Shown piece after piece: positions 1 through 8,072 of a stretch of 58,872 nt of DNA (position 1 is its first letter; each line of letters starts with the position of its first letter). A program made the position numbers and the translations under genes. The DNA comes from Nocardiopsis sp. CNR-923 (GTDB lineage Bacteria; Actinomycetota; Actinomycetes; Streptosporangiales; Streptosporangiaceae), in contig NZ_MKKC01000078.1 of assembly GCF_001942255.1 (NCBI RefSeq), positions 1-58,872 on the forward strand. Reading direction: 5' to 3'. The notes under the pieces are model-generated. The model did not search any database and was not told the DNA's origin. It saw only the letters and a program-made list of their open reading frames with translations.

Positions 1-838
1 CACGTGCGCACCTGGTGCTCGTCCAGCCCAGCCAGACCCTTGCCCTGCTGGAAGCTCTCCTCCACCCGCCACCGGCGCCCGGCCACGGCGACCAGACGCT
101 TCAACGGCACCATTTCGGGTGCGTAGCACCGGTAGAACGCCAGCTCACCCGTGGTGCGATGGCGTCGGATCAACGCCCACCGGCACCCGGACGGAGCGGG
201 TTCGGCATCGATGAGCGCCCAGTCGTAGAAGCGCTGGCCCTTGGCTCCGGGCCCGGCGGACAGGCGCTGCCACGCCGTGCCGGGGGCCAGGACCGCGAGT
301 TCGCCGACGGTGGCCGGGCCGTGCGGCAGCATCAGGCGTTCAGTGCGGGCCACGGCCATGACGTATCCGAGCCGGTGTTCCTCCAGCGCCTGGCGCAGGT
401 GCGGGTTGCCTCCGTCAACCTCGTCGGCGGCCACCCAGGCCGCGGGGGTGTGCGCGGCCAGGGCGGCGGTGATCATCTGCTCGGCGAGTGCGGGTTTGGT
501 GGCGAAGGCGACGTGCTCGGGAACGCCCGCCGTTCGCAGGCGTTGGGGGTCGTTGGTCCAGGAGCGGGGGAGGCAGAGGCGGTGGTCGACCAACGCGTGC
601 CCGGCCGGGGTGGTGTAGGCGAGGTAGACCGCGACCTGGGCGTTCTCGATGCGCCCGGCGGTGCCGGTGTACTGGCGTTGGACCCCGACCGTTTCGGTGC
701 CCTTCTTCAGGTCCCCGGTCTCGTCCACGACCAGGACTACGTCCTGTTCTCCCAGGTGGGTGCGGGCGTAGGTGCGCAGATCCTCGACCAGCCCCGGTTC
801 GTCGATGCGGGCGCGGGAGAGCAGGTGCTGGAAGCGGG
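1..838 (-). mobile_element. IS701-family transposase, fragment truncated at both ends
   Basis: Read on the minus strand, this stretch encodes about 279 residues of a DDE transposase of the IS701 type. The catalytic-core start VVDETGDLKKGT lies near 745-710. It is followed by VGVQRQYTGTAGR, the SWTNDP block, a TKPALAEQM segment and WRVEESFQQGK near the window edge, all typical of the family. The first roughly 100 residues and the start codon are missing: the transposase sequence begins abruptly near 838 with SRFQHLL, fused to a broken PrgI gene. The far end leaves the window. No terminal inverted repeat is visible at the junction, so this is a recombined or deleted copy rather than a clean insertion. 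It cannot be expressed from its own start as seen here. Confidence 0.8.
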
Positions 839-1026
839 ACGACCGCGACGGCCCCGAGGAGCCACAGGGGCACGTCGCCCATCAGCAGCGAGAACAGACC
901 CCACACCGTCAGCCCGACGGGAGCGATGACCAGCAGTTGCCGCGCGGTGAGGTTCCACAGCACGGGTTCGGGTCGATCGATGTCCGTGGGAATGCGTGCG
1001 TGCCACGTGGAAACGTCCTGGTCCAT
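839..1026 (-). pseudogene. PrgI-family (VirB3-like) conjugation protein, 3' truncated
   Basis: An ATG at 1026 follows the ribosome-binding-like AGGAAGGGACACCGAC and opens a reading frame of about 63 residues. It has a hydrophilic N-terminus (WHARIPTDIDRPEPVLW) and then two hydrophobic stretches (LLVIAPVGLTVWGLFSLL and the next one). This is the layout of actinobacterial PrgI-family proteins, small inner-membrane parts of conjugative type IV secretion that normally precede the VirB4-like ATPase gene. Near 838 the frame runs into out-of-frame IS701 transposase sequence, so the second membrane segment and the C-terminus are lost. It lies 28 bases downstream of the VirB6-like gene. The family call rests on sequence pattern and context. 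Confidence 0.6.
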
Positions 1027-1054
1027 GTCGGTGTCCCTTCCTCGCGTGGGTGGT

Positions 1055-2610
1055 TCAGTGCCGTCGCCGGTTCCAGAACCGGAGCCGGGACGGATCGGGT
1101 CTGCGCGGCCACGGAAGACGGCGTTCGAAACGCTTCGGCCAAGGCTGGGCGCCGGACGACCGTTGGGCTGACCGGCGCGGGGTGGGCCCTTGCTGGTGCG
1201 TGTTCGGGCGCGGAGGGTGCCCGGTGACGGGACGGGCGCCGCTGCTTTCGTGCCGGTGGTCGGGCACTGGGTCCGGTGACGCCGTAGCCGGGGCTCGGCG
1301 CTGCCTGTTGGTGGGAGGCGCCACAACGTGTTGGGGGTGGGGAGCGGACGGGGTGTGTCCTGGAGCGTGTGTCCCGCTCGAGCCTGACACAGAGGGGGAC
1401 AGTGGTTCGGGACAGCGGCGTGGCCTGTGGTGGCACGATGAGTCCGGTGACCGGCTGCTACGGACGCGGGTCGTGTGCCTGGCGTGCCGAAGCGCCAGTT
1501 GCGCGCGCGTCGGGGCAGGGGCGTCGTGGGTGCGGCGGTGCGGCTCGCTCGAACCCGGCGCATCCCCTGCTGCCCGACCCTCAGCAGTGCGCCCGTCCGA
1601 CCGCCCACTCCCCGTACGGCCGCCGCTCACCCACCGGTCCCTGCCGTTACTGCTGCCACCGCCACCCAGGTCAGGGCCTTGGCCACCCAAGCCGCAGGGG
1701 ATCGACCGGAGGGTCCCGACCACACCGCCCGGTACGCCCTCACGGGAATGCGGATCTGCACATAGACGAGCACCAGGAGGAGGAACAGGTCGAAGAGGTT
1801 GACGTCTCCACGCACGACCTGCGCGGCGCCGAACATCGCGCGGGCATCGCCCTCGAAGAACACGCGCATGAGCGCCACGAAGGCGAGGGCCTGGGAGATG
1901 GGCACGAGGCAGACCGCGCCCAAGGCGCGCCACCACATCTGCGCGACGCGGTTGGTCTGCGGGAGCCCGTGGAACATGAGCATCGCCGGTCCGCCGACCA
2001 TCAGCAGGATCACGATGACGATGCGGACGATCTCCACGATCACCCACAGGATCATCAGGACGACGAACACCAGGAGGAAGAGCACGACGATCGCCGCGTC
2101 CTCACCCAGGAACTGCACCGTCCGCTCGTTGAGGTTCTGAGCGGCCACCTCGTTGCTGATGCCGTCCGCGGTGATGGCCTGGGCGACGGAGGTCGAGACG
2201 TGTGCCGCGAATCCGACGACGCTCAGCGAGACGTTCGAGGCGACGAACCCGGCCACGAGGCGTGGCAGGACCTCCCGCGCCGAGTACTGCGTCTGGAGTC
2301 CGTGGTGGGTCATGATCACGAACCTGGCCGCGATGACCAGCAGGGCGTAGGCGGTGTTGACCGTGGCGGAGCCTCCCTCCCACACACCGGTGATGCCGTC
2401 GGTGGAGCCGGGGGTCGTGAACAGCGTTCCGGCGATCCATCCGAAGAGCGGTTCGAGGATGCCGAGAACCAGTCCGTGGAACCACTGGGTGATGTGGCAG
2501 GAGACCTCGATCGCGCCGCAGTCGAAGACGTCGGCGTACTCCTCCTCCAGGCTCAGCGGACTCGCCAGCGCGAATTCTTCGCGCCCGGGCTCGGCCGGTG
2601 CCGTGCTCAT
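1055..2610 (-). CDS. VirB6/TrbL-like conjugal transfer membrane protein (one frame break)
   Basis: The ATG at 2610 overlaps the pilin stop (ATGA). The N-terminal part has a soluble lead, then several long hydrophobic segments (ALLVIAARFVIM, IVVLFLLVFVVLMILWVIVEIVRIVIVILLMVGGP, LGAVCLVPISQALAFVALM, DLFLLLVLVYVQI). This is the polytopic layout of VirB6/TrbL proteins that form the inner-membrane channel of conjugative type IV secretion. The frame hits a TGA at 1627, but restoring one base at about 1632-1640 (ACCGGTGGG) opens a continuous frame to 1055. That adds about 190 residues of Pro/Arg/Ser-rich tail ending WNRRRH, 28 bases before the PrgI start. I treat the tail as real. The alternative is a 327-residue protein ending at 1627 with a 600-base gap after it. 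Confidence 0.6.
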
Positions 2611-2984
2611 GGCGACTCGTACTTGCTCAGGTAGTCCAGGGCGAAGAGCAGGACCTCGCCCGCGAACACCACGACGTAGCCCACGGCCGCTCCGGCGAAC
2701 CCCCGCTTGGCCTTGTCGATCTCGTTGGGATCGCCACCGGCCAGCATCCAACGCAGGCCAGCGACGATGATGAAAAGCGTCGCCACCGATCCCGCGATGG
2801 CCTGGCAGAGCCTGGTGAGGCGCAGGATGACGTCGTTGAGCTGGTGGGCGAACAGCCACGCCTCGTCCGCGAGCACGGGTTCGGCGAGCCCCAGGACGAG
2901 GGCCAGCGCGCTCCCCGACGTACAGACCCAGGGCTGCGGCGAGCAGCGCCCGCGCCGTGGTCGGCGTTCGTGTGGAGTCGCCAT
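2607..2984 (-). CDS. VirB2/TrbC-like pilin of a type IV secretion system
   Basis: A 125-residue protein with a basic N-terminus, a hydrophobic signal-like segment (GSALALVLGLAEPVLADEA, cleavage plausible after VLA), and two further hydrophobic helices (SVATLFIIVAGLRWMLAGG and FAGAAVGYVVVFAGEVLLFAL). The LRWMLAGGDP turn between the helices and the small size match actinobacterial VirB2/TrbC-like pilins, which are processed and assembled into the conjugation pilus. The gene directly precedes and overlaps the VirB6-like gene by four bases, so the two are translationally coupled in one transfer operon. Start ATG at 2984. The call comes from size, membrane layout and neighbours; there is no strongly diagnostic motif. 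Confidence 0.55.
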   Translation of the reverse strand: MATPHERRPRRGRCSPQPWVCTSGSALALVLGLAEPVLADEAWLFAHQLNDVILRLTRLCQAIAGSVATLFIIVAGLRWMLAGGDPNEIDKAKRGFAGAAVGYVVVFAGEVLLFALDYLSKYESP

Positions 2985-3083
2985 GTCGCCCCCCGTGGTC
3001 GGCTCTCCTACCTCGGAACAGAGCCACCACGGAGGGCGGGATTGGACTCGATGTCAGCGATCCTTGACCCAGTCCTCGAGTGG

Positions 3084-3806
3084 TCAGGCCGCTGACAGGG
3101 CGGACAGGCGTGCGGTGACCAGCCCCGATCGCACCGCGTCCGTGAGCCGCCGTTCCGCGCGCGATCGGCGTTTGGCGAGCTGCCAGTAGGCGGTTCCGCG
3201 TTCTCGGGCCACGTCCGTCAGCGGCACCCGGTCCAGCCTGGTGCGCCCGATGAGGTCGGCGTCCGCCTTACTGATCACGCCCTGGCGGACCGCGTCCTCC
3301 AACACCAGGTCCGGGTTCCCGGTCGGGACGGGCCCGTTGGCGAGCGGTTCGGCCACCGCGGTCGGCACGGCCAGCGCCTCCTTACGCGCCCGCAGCCCCC
3401 ATCGACTGGCGCGACAGCGCAGCACCCACGGCAGTCGGCACCAGGAGGTGTCCACCTCGTGGACGGCGGCGATGAACCCTGCCAGCATCTCCTCCTGGAC
3501 GTCCTCGGCGGCCCGAGCGTCGAGGCCCACGCACATCCGCGCCGCGCACGCCCGGAGCGCGGGCATGGCCAGACCGATGGCGGCCACCATCCACTCCTCG
3601 CGCACGCGCGCCGACTCGATCACCGTGCGCCAGACGCTGTCACGCACCTGGCGGGCCAGCGAGCCCGACAGCAGGAGTTCGCGCAGCTCCAGCAGGGTGT
3701 CCGGGCGGGCGTCGGTGAACGGTGCCAGCTCGCGCAGCAGGTCGTCGGTGTCCAGCTCCAGGCGCAGGAATTCGTGCTCGGCCGCGCGCAGTGGGTCGTG
3801 ACGCAT
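3084..3806 (-). CDS. Hypothetical protein with sigma-factor-like C-terminal helix-turn-helix
   Basis: A 240-residue acidic-basic soluble protein, start ATG 3806, lying between the transfer genes and the integrase. I do not recognise a named family with confidence. Residues about 85-150 (ARAAEDVQEEMLAGFIAAVHEVD and a Trp/Arg-rich stretch) recall sigma-70 region 2. The C-terminal part (VPLTDVARERGTAYWQLAKRRSRAERRL) has the spacing of a sigma region 4 helix-turn-helix. Proteins of this size and layout are common in actinobacterial conjugative elements. A role in regulating the element's own genes is possible but is inference. There is a gap of 100 bases to the pilin gene, so a shared transcript is plausible. 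Confidence 0.45.
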   Translation of the reverse strand: MRHDPLRAAEHEFLRLELDTDDLLRELAPFTDARPDTLLELRELLLSGSLARQVRDSVWRTVIESARVREEWMVAAIGLAMPALRACAARMCVGLDARAAEDVQEEMLAGFIAAVHEVDTSWCRLPWVLRCRASRWGLRARKEALAVPTAVAEPLANGPVPTGNPDLVLEDAVRQGVISKADADLIGRTRLDRVPLTDVARERGTAYWQLAKRRSRAERRLTDAVRSGLVTARLSALSAA

Positions 3807-4104
3807 GGTGGGTCTCCCCGTCGTCGATCGGTGATGACCCGACCGACCAAAGGAGGCGCGGCTGACGCTGGACTGGCGGCGGTCTGACCGTCAGCGCGCA
3901 GGCGGCGAACGGGGGTCTCACAAGGTTCTGACCCACCGCTCACACACGGTCGTCAGCCGTGGGTGCGGACAGGGCCAGGTGCCTGAACCACAAGCACCGA
4001 TCTGCGCTATGACCAGGGATGACAGCCTCTCCGGTGGCTGACAGACCTTCGCTGTCAGCCACCCACCGGCCGCGTTGACTCAACCGTTGCCGGATTTCTC
4101 GCGT
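3807..4104. other. Intergenic region between the hypothetical gene and the integrase
   Basis: No coding frame is convincing here. The stretch holds a strong hairpin close to the integrase stop (given separately) and a second, looser inverted repeat (GCTGACG at about 3861-3867 against CGTCAGC at about 3889-3895). The word TGTCAG or its complement recurs several times here and inside the integrase, which could mark recombinase accessory sites; that is speculation. Confidence 0.4.
4033..4063. terminator. Perfect 12-bp hairpin downstream of the integrase
   Basis: GGTGGCTGACAG at 4033-4044 pairs perfectly with CTGTCAGCCACC at 4052-4063 across a 7-base loop. It sits about 40 bases past the integrase stop on the minus strand. 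An intrinsic terminator of the U-less actinobacterial kind is the simplest reading. A binding site for an excisionase or regulator of the element is an alternative. Confidence 0.6.
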
Positions 4105-5118
4105 TCATGCGACTCCGCACATGATCCGGTCGTAGCTGCGTTGGGCGCGCGAGGCGGCGGCGGAGCGCCCGTAGCGGCGCAGCATCTGGCGCGAGTCCCA
4201 GCCGTTGAGCTCCATCAGTTCGCCCTCGGAGCCGCCGTTGTCCAGGTACCGGTGGGAGAAGTCGTGGCGGTACCGGTGCAGGTAGGCGCCCTCCACCCCG
4301 GCTCGCTCCGCTCGGCGGCGCACCATCTGGTAGTTCCCCGACGCCGAGAGCGCCCCGCCCTTCTGCGACAGCCACAGGTGCGGCAGGTGCGCGTGGGAGT
4401 GCTTGGCGCGCTGGCGCAGGTAGCGGTCCAGCGCCTTGGCGGTCTCGAAGGTGAACTTCACGAACCGTCGCTTGCCGCCCTTGCCGGTGACCAACGCTCG
4501 GCGGTCCGATACCGACACGTCGTCCACCGTCAGACCGGCCAGCTCCTGGCGGCGCATCCCTGTGTCGCGCAACAGCATGATGATCGCGGTGTCGCGGACC
4601 CTACACGCCTTCCCCCGCGCGCCACGGCTGCCCGGCATCTCCAGGATCCGCTTGGTGGCGTCCTTCTCGAACACCGGCACCGGCTCGGGCACCACCGTGG
4701 CCGGCTTGAGCTTGCGCATCGGGTTCGGGATCTCCTCCTCGGCCAGCCACTTGAAGAACTGCTGCAAGCAGCGGAACTGGTTGTTGAGGTAGGAGTCCTT
4801 GTGACCGCGGCGGCGCAGCCGCACCAGCCAGGACCGGATGTGCACCCGGGCGACCAGCTCCCAGTCGCGCACGGGCTCGAAGGTGACCATGTCAGCGCTG
4901 CTGTCAGCGGCGGTGTCGTAGCGACGGTCGATGTCAGACGGCCGACCACCGGCCAGCAGGTGCTCGGCGGCGAACCACCGCACCGCTTCGCTGTACATCG
5001 TGGCGGTGCGCTCGCTGCGACCGGCGGCGCGCAGGGTCAGGACGAAGGAGTCGACGTGGGGCTTCAGGGGTCCAGCAGCAAGGTTGCGCGGTCCCCGGCG
5101 TACGCGCTTGGTGCCCAT
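4105..5118 (-). CDS. Tyrosine recombinase (integrase) of an integrative element
   Basis: 337 residues, start ATG 5118, the normal size for an XerC/D-like phage or ICE integrase. The N-terminal SAM-like core-binding domain covers about residues 20-140 (HVDSFVLTLRAAGRSERTATMYSEAV). The catalytic domain follows with the first Arg in LRDTGMRRQEL, the beta-sheet Lys in TGKGGKRR, the HxxR box as HRYRHDFSH, and the nucleophile Tyr in MLRRYGRS. The usual second His (GH) is replaced by Trp in LNGWDS, which occurs in some family members. The gene ends at 4105 and starts only 78 bases from the 3' end of tRNA-Thr, the classic position for an integrase that inserts its element into a tRNA gene. It should catalyse site-specific integration and, with an excisionase, excision. 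Confidence 0.9.
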   Translation of the reverse strand: MGTKRVRRGPRNLAAGPLKPHVDSFVLTLRAAGRSERTATMYSEAVRWFAAEHLLAGGRPSDIDRRYDTAADSSADMVTFEPVRDWELVARVHIRSWLVRLRRRGHKDSYLNNQFRCLQQFFKWLAEEEIPNPMRKLKPATVVPEPVPVFEKDATKRILEMPGSRGARGKACRVRDTAIIMLLRDTGMRRQELAGLTVDDVSVSDRRALVTGKGGKRRFVKFTFETAKALDRYLRQRAKHSHAHLPHLWLSQKGGALSASGNYQMVRRRAERAGVEGAYLHRYRHDFSHRYLDNGGSEGELMELNGWDSRQMLRRYGRSAAASRAQRSYDRIMCGVA

Positions 5119-5196
5119 AGGCGATTGCTCTCCAGGCGGTGAGGCTGTCAGCGGAGTGACTCCGCCTGAAGATGTCCCAGGTCAGACATAGTGAGA

Positions 5197-5218
5197 GCCA
5201 GCGAGGGGACTTGAACCC
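5197..5218 (-). other. Likely attachment site (tRNA-Thr 3' end)
   Basis: The 3' end of the tRNA gene, from the T-loop through the acceptor stem, faces the integrase. Elements of this kind recombine at such tRNA 3' ends and rebuild the gene. The direct-repeat partner is not in the window and would lie left of base 1, so the core site itself is inferred from context. Confidence 0.5.
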
Positions 5219-5268
5219 CTAACCTATCGCTTACAAGGCGATTGCTCTGCCAATTGAGCTACGCTGGC
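5197..5268 (-). tRNA. tRNA-Thr (anticodon TGT)
   Basis: On the minus strand a 72-base cloverleaf folds cleanly. The acceptor stem GCCAGCG pairs with CGCTGGC and the D-arm is GCTC/GAGC. The anticodon stem ATCGC/GCGAT closes loop CTTGTAA, giving anticodon TGT. The T-stem AGGGG/CCCCT has loop TTCAAGT. CCA is not encoded. It lies 66 bases downstream of rlmB on the same strand, as in other actinobacteria, and is the insertion point of the integrative element. Confidence 0.95.
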
Positions 5269-5334
5269 GGGCCTCCGGGGCCGTCCGACCTCGGAGAGTC
5301 CTTCCGAATGGTACCGGTTCCTGGACCGCGTGGC

Positions 5335-6288
5335 CTACTCGGAACCGGCCCCGCGCCTGCGCGCGACCTCGTAGAGCGCGACGCCCGCCGCCACGGACGC
5401 GTTCAGCGACTCCGCACCGCCGATCGGGATGCTCGCCACCACGTCGCACGTCTCCCGCACGAGGCGGGACAGACCCTTGCCCTCGGAACCCACGACGATG
5501 ACCAGCGGTCCCGTCGCCAACTCCAGCACCGGCAGGCTCGTGTCGCCCCCGGCGTCCAGGCCGACGACGAACAGCCCGGCCTTCTTGTAGGCCTCCAGCG
5601 CGCGGGTCAGGTTGGTGGCCTGCGCGACCGGGAGCCGGGCGAGGGTGCCCGCCGAGGTCTTCCACGCGGTCATGTTCACGCTCGCCGAGCGTCGCTCCGG
5701 GATCACCAGGCCGTGCGCTTCGAACGCCGCAGCCGAGCGCGCCACCGCGCCCAGGTTGTGCGGGTCGGTCACTCCGTCGAGCGCGACGATCAGCGGCGCC
5801 GTGTCCGACTCCAGGGCCCGGTCCAGCAAGTCCTCCGGCGCCCAGTACCGGTACGGCCGCACCTGGAGGGCCAGTCCCTGGTGGGCGGCGCCCGGCTGGC
5901 CGTTGCTCTCGCACCGCCGGTCCAGTTCGGCCCTGGTCACCTCGACGATCTCGATGCCGCGGTCCCCCGCGGCGCGCGCCGCCTCGGTCACCCGCTCGTC
6001 CTGGTCCAGGCTGTTGGCCAGGAACAGTCGGGTGGCGGGCATCCCCGCGCGCAGTGCCTCCACGACCGGGTTGCGGCCCACCAGCAGGTCGGAGTCGGCG
6101 GCACGGCGCTGCTGCCGTGCGGGGGCCTCGCCGGCCGTGCGGGGCAGTTTCGCCGCGCGGGCGCGCTGCTTGCCCTCGTACCAGTGCCGCTGCTCGGCGG
6201 GCAGCGTCCCGCTCTTGCCCTCCAGTGAGCGCCGACCCTTGCCGCCGCTGCCCTTGGTCGGGCCCTTCTTGCTCTTCTTCGCCGGCAT
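5335..6288 (-). CDS. rlmB: 23S rRNA (guanosine-2'-O)-methyltransferase RlmB
   Basis: 317 residues. A basic, disordered N-terminus (MPAKKSKKGPTKG) precedes the small substrate-binding domain from LVGRNPVVEALRAG (about residue 69). The SpoU/TrmH knotted methyltransferase domain follows, with all three motifs visible: NLGAVARSAAAF, GSEGKGLS and IPIGGAESLNASVA. These bind S-adenosylmethionine in the trefoil knot; the enzyme 2'-O-methylates a guanosine of 23S rRNA (G2251 in E. coli numbering). Start ATG at 6288. It follows cysS on the same strand with a gap of about 118 bases and precedes tRNA-Thr, matching the conserved carD-ispD-ispF-cysS-rlmB order of actinobacteria. Confidence 0.93.
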   Translation of the reverse strand: MPAKKSKKGPTKGSGGKGRRSLEGKSGTLPAEQRHWYEGKQRARAAKLPRTAGEAPARQQRRAADSDLLVGRNPVVEALRAGMPATRLFLANSLDQDERVTEAARAAGDRGIEIVEVTRAELDRRCESNGQPGAAHQGLALQVRPYRYWAPEDLLDRALESDTAPLIVALDGVTDPHNLGAVARSAAAFEAHGLVIPERRSASVNMTAWKTSAGTLARLPVAQATNLTRALEAYKKAGLFVVGLDAGGDTSLPVLELATGPLVIVVGSEGKGLSRLVRETCDVVASIPIGGAESLNASVAAGVALYEVARRRGAGSE

Positions 6289-6406
6289 GTCCGCCGCCTC
6301 CCCGTACGTCTCGCGAGCATGCCGGAAGCACAGGGGCGTCCGGCGGATCCGCCACCAGAGGACGGTGGCAAACGTCCAGCCTAACGCCGACGCGCCACCG
6401 CCCGTG

Positions 6407-7801
6407 TCAACCGTGCCTCAGGTCCCAGCGGGGTCCCTGCGGCGTGTCCTCGACGATGACGCCCGCCTCGGCGAGCCGGTCGCGGATCGCGTCCGCGGCC
6501 GCGTAGTCCTTCCGGGCCCGCGCCGCCTGCCGCTGCTCCAGGGCCACGGCGACGAGGGCGTCGACGACCTCCCGCAGCCCGGCGCCCCCGCTCGCCCACT
6601 GTTCGCTGAGCGGGTCCAGGCCGAGGGTCGCCAGCATCGCGCGGAGCTCGCCGGCGAGCTCGGCGGCCCTGTCCTTGTCTCCGGAGGCCAGCGCCGTGTT
6701 GCCCTCGCGCACGTGTCCGTGCACGACGGCCAGCGCCTGGGAGACCCCGAGGTCGTCGTCCATGGCGGACGCGAAGTCGGCGGGGACGCCGGCGGCGGGG
6801 ACGACCTCGCCGAGCACCTCGACGGCGCGCGTGAGGAAGCCCTCGATCCGCTGGTAGGCGGCGGCCGCCTCCTGGAGCGCGGCCTCGGAGTAGTCGATGG
6901 TCGACCGGTAGTGCGCCTGGCCGAGGTAGTAGCGCAGCTCCACCGGGCGGACCTGCTGGATCATCTGCGGGATGAGCATCGAGTTGCCGAGCGACTTGCT
7001 CATCTTCTCGCCGCCGACGCTCAGCAGCCCGTTGTGCAGCCAGTAGCGCGCGAAGCCGTCCCCCGCGGCACGGGACTGGGCGAGTTCGTTCTCGTGGTGC
7101 GGGAAGACCAGGTCCAGCCCGCCCCCGTGGATGTCGAAGCTCGGTCCGAGGTACTTGGTGGCCATCGCCGAGCACTCCAGGTGCCAGCCCGGCCGTCCTC
7201 GGCCCCACGGCGTCTCCCAGCTGGGCTCGCCCGGCTTGGCGCCCTTCCAGAGCGCGAAGTCGCGGGGGTCGCGCTTGTCCCGGTCCTGGTCCGCGCTGTC
7301 CTCCATCTGGTCCGGCCGCTGGTTGGACAGTTCGCCGTAGGAGCCGTAGGAGCCCACGTCGAAGTAGACGTCGCCGGAGCCGTCCTCGGCCGCGTAGGCG
7401 TGGCCGTCGTCGATGAGGCGGCGCATGAGATCGATCATCTCCGGCACGTGGCCGGTCGCCCGCGGCTCGACGGTGGGCGGCAGGCAGCCGAGGACGTCGT
7501 AGGCCTCGGTGAACGCGCGCTGGTTGCGCTCGCTGACCTTCCACCACGGCACGCCCTCCGCCGCGGCGACGTTGATGATCTTGTCGTCGATGTCGGTGAC
7601 GTTGCGGCAGAACGTGACGTCGTAGCCGAGGTGGGTCAGCCAGCGGCGCAGGATGTCGAAGTTGACGCCCGAGCGGATGTGGCCGATGTGCGGTGGTGCC
7701 TGCACCGTGGCGCCGCACAGGTACAGGGAGGCACACCCCTCGCGCAGGGGGACGAAGTCTCGGACCTGTCGGGCACTGGTGTCGTAGAAGCGCAGACTCA
7801 C
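6407..7801 (-). CDS. cysS: Cysteinyl-tRNA synthetase
   Basis: 464 residues, full length for bacterial CysRS, start ATG 7801. The class I signatures are both present: the HIGH box as [11 protein letters not shown] near residue 37 and the KMSKS loop as [11 protein letters not shown] near residue 268. Cysteines that bind the catalytic zinc, which recognises the cysteine thiol, are placed as expected: C29 in YLCGATVQ, the one in WHLECSAMA, and His in FPHHENE. The C-terminal helical DALR-like domain is complete. It charges tRNA-Cys in the cytoplasm. It sits between ispF and rlmB on the same strand; a divergent membrane protein gene begins 270 bases upstream, so cysS probably has its own promoter there. 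Confidence 0.95.
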   Translation of the reverse strand: MSLRFYDTSARQVRDFVPLREGCASLYLCGATVQAPPHIGHIRSGVNFDILRRWLTHLGYDVTFCRNVTDIDDKIINVAAAEGVPWWKVSERNQRAFTEAYDVLGCLPPTVEPRATGHVPEMIDLMRRLIDDGHAYAAEDGSGDVYFDVGSYGSYGELSNQRPDQMEDSADQDRDKRDPRDFALWKGAKPGEPSWETPWGRGRPGWHLECSAMATKYLGPSFDIHGGGLDLVFPHHENELAQSRAAGDGFARYWLHNGLLSVGGEKMSKSLGNSMLIPQMIQQVRPVELRYYLGQAHYRSTIDYSEAALQEAAAAYQRIEGFLTRAVEVLGEVVPAAGVPADFASAMDDDLGVSQALAVVHGHVREGNTALASGDKDRAAELAGELRAMLATLGLDPLSEQWASGGAGLREVVDALVAVALEQRQAARARKDYAAADAIRDRLAEAGVIVEDTPQGPRWDLRHG

Positions 7802-8057
7802 GTTGTCAAGCGTAGCCGCTGTACCCTCGCACGCGGGTCACAAACCACCATTCGCCGTCGCCTTCGGCCGACTCCCGGACAGACCCGAGAGCACATATGT
7901 GGTGAGCCGTATTACGGGCGACCTGGTGTGAGATTTCCGGGCACGGAAGCCCGTCCCCCACGGCGATCAGGGCGCCTGCCGCCTCGGTTCCCGCCCCGGC
8001 CACGCCGCGCGGCGACCGTGATCGGCCGGAATCTCGTGTTGGCGCGGCCTCCTCGAC

Positions 8058-8063
8058 TACGCT
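8058..8063 (+). promoter_or_regulatory. -10-like TACGCT, leaderless start of the membrane protein gene
   Basis: TACGCT fits the TANNNT pattern of actinobacterial -10 elements and ends 9 bases before the ATG at 8073, with no Shine-Dalgarno sequence between. The same arrangement precedes several other genes in the window. Confidence 0.4.
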
Positions 8064-8072
8064 GCGGTTGCG

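Noticed and set aside
1..5196. A second attachment-site repeat within the window
   Set aside because: I found no other copy of the tRNA-Thr 3' end to the left of the integrase; the far site must be outside the window.
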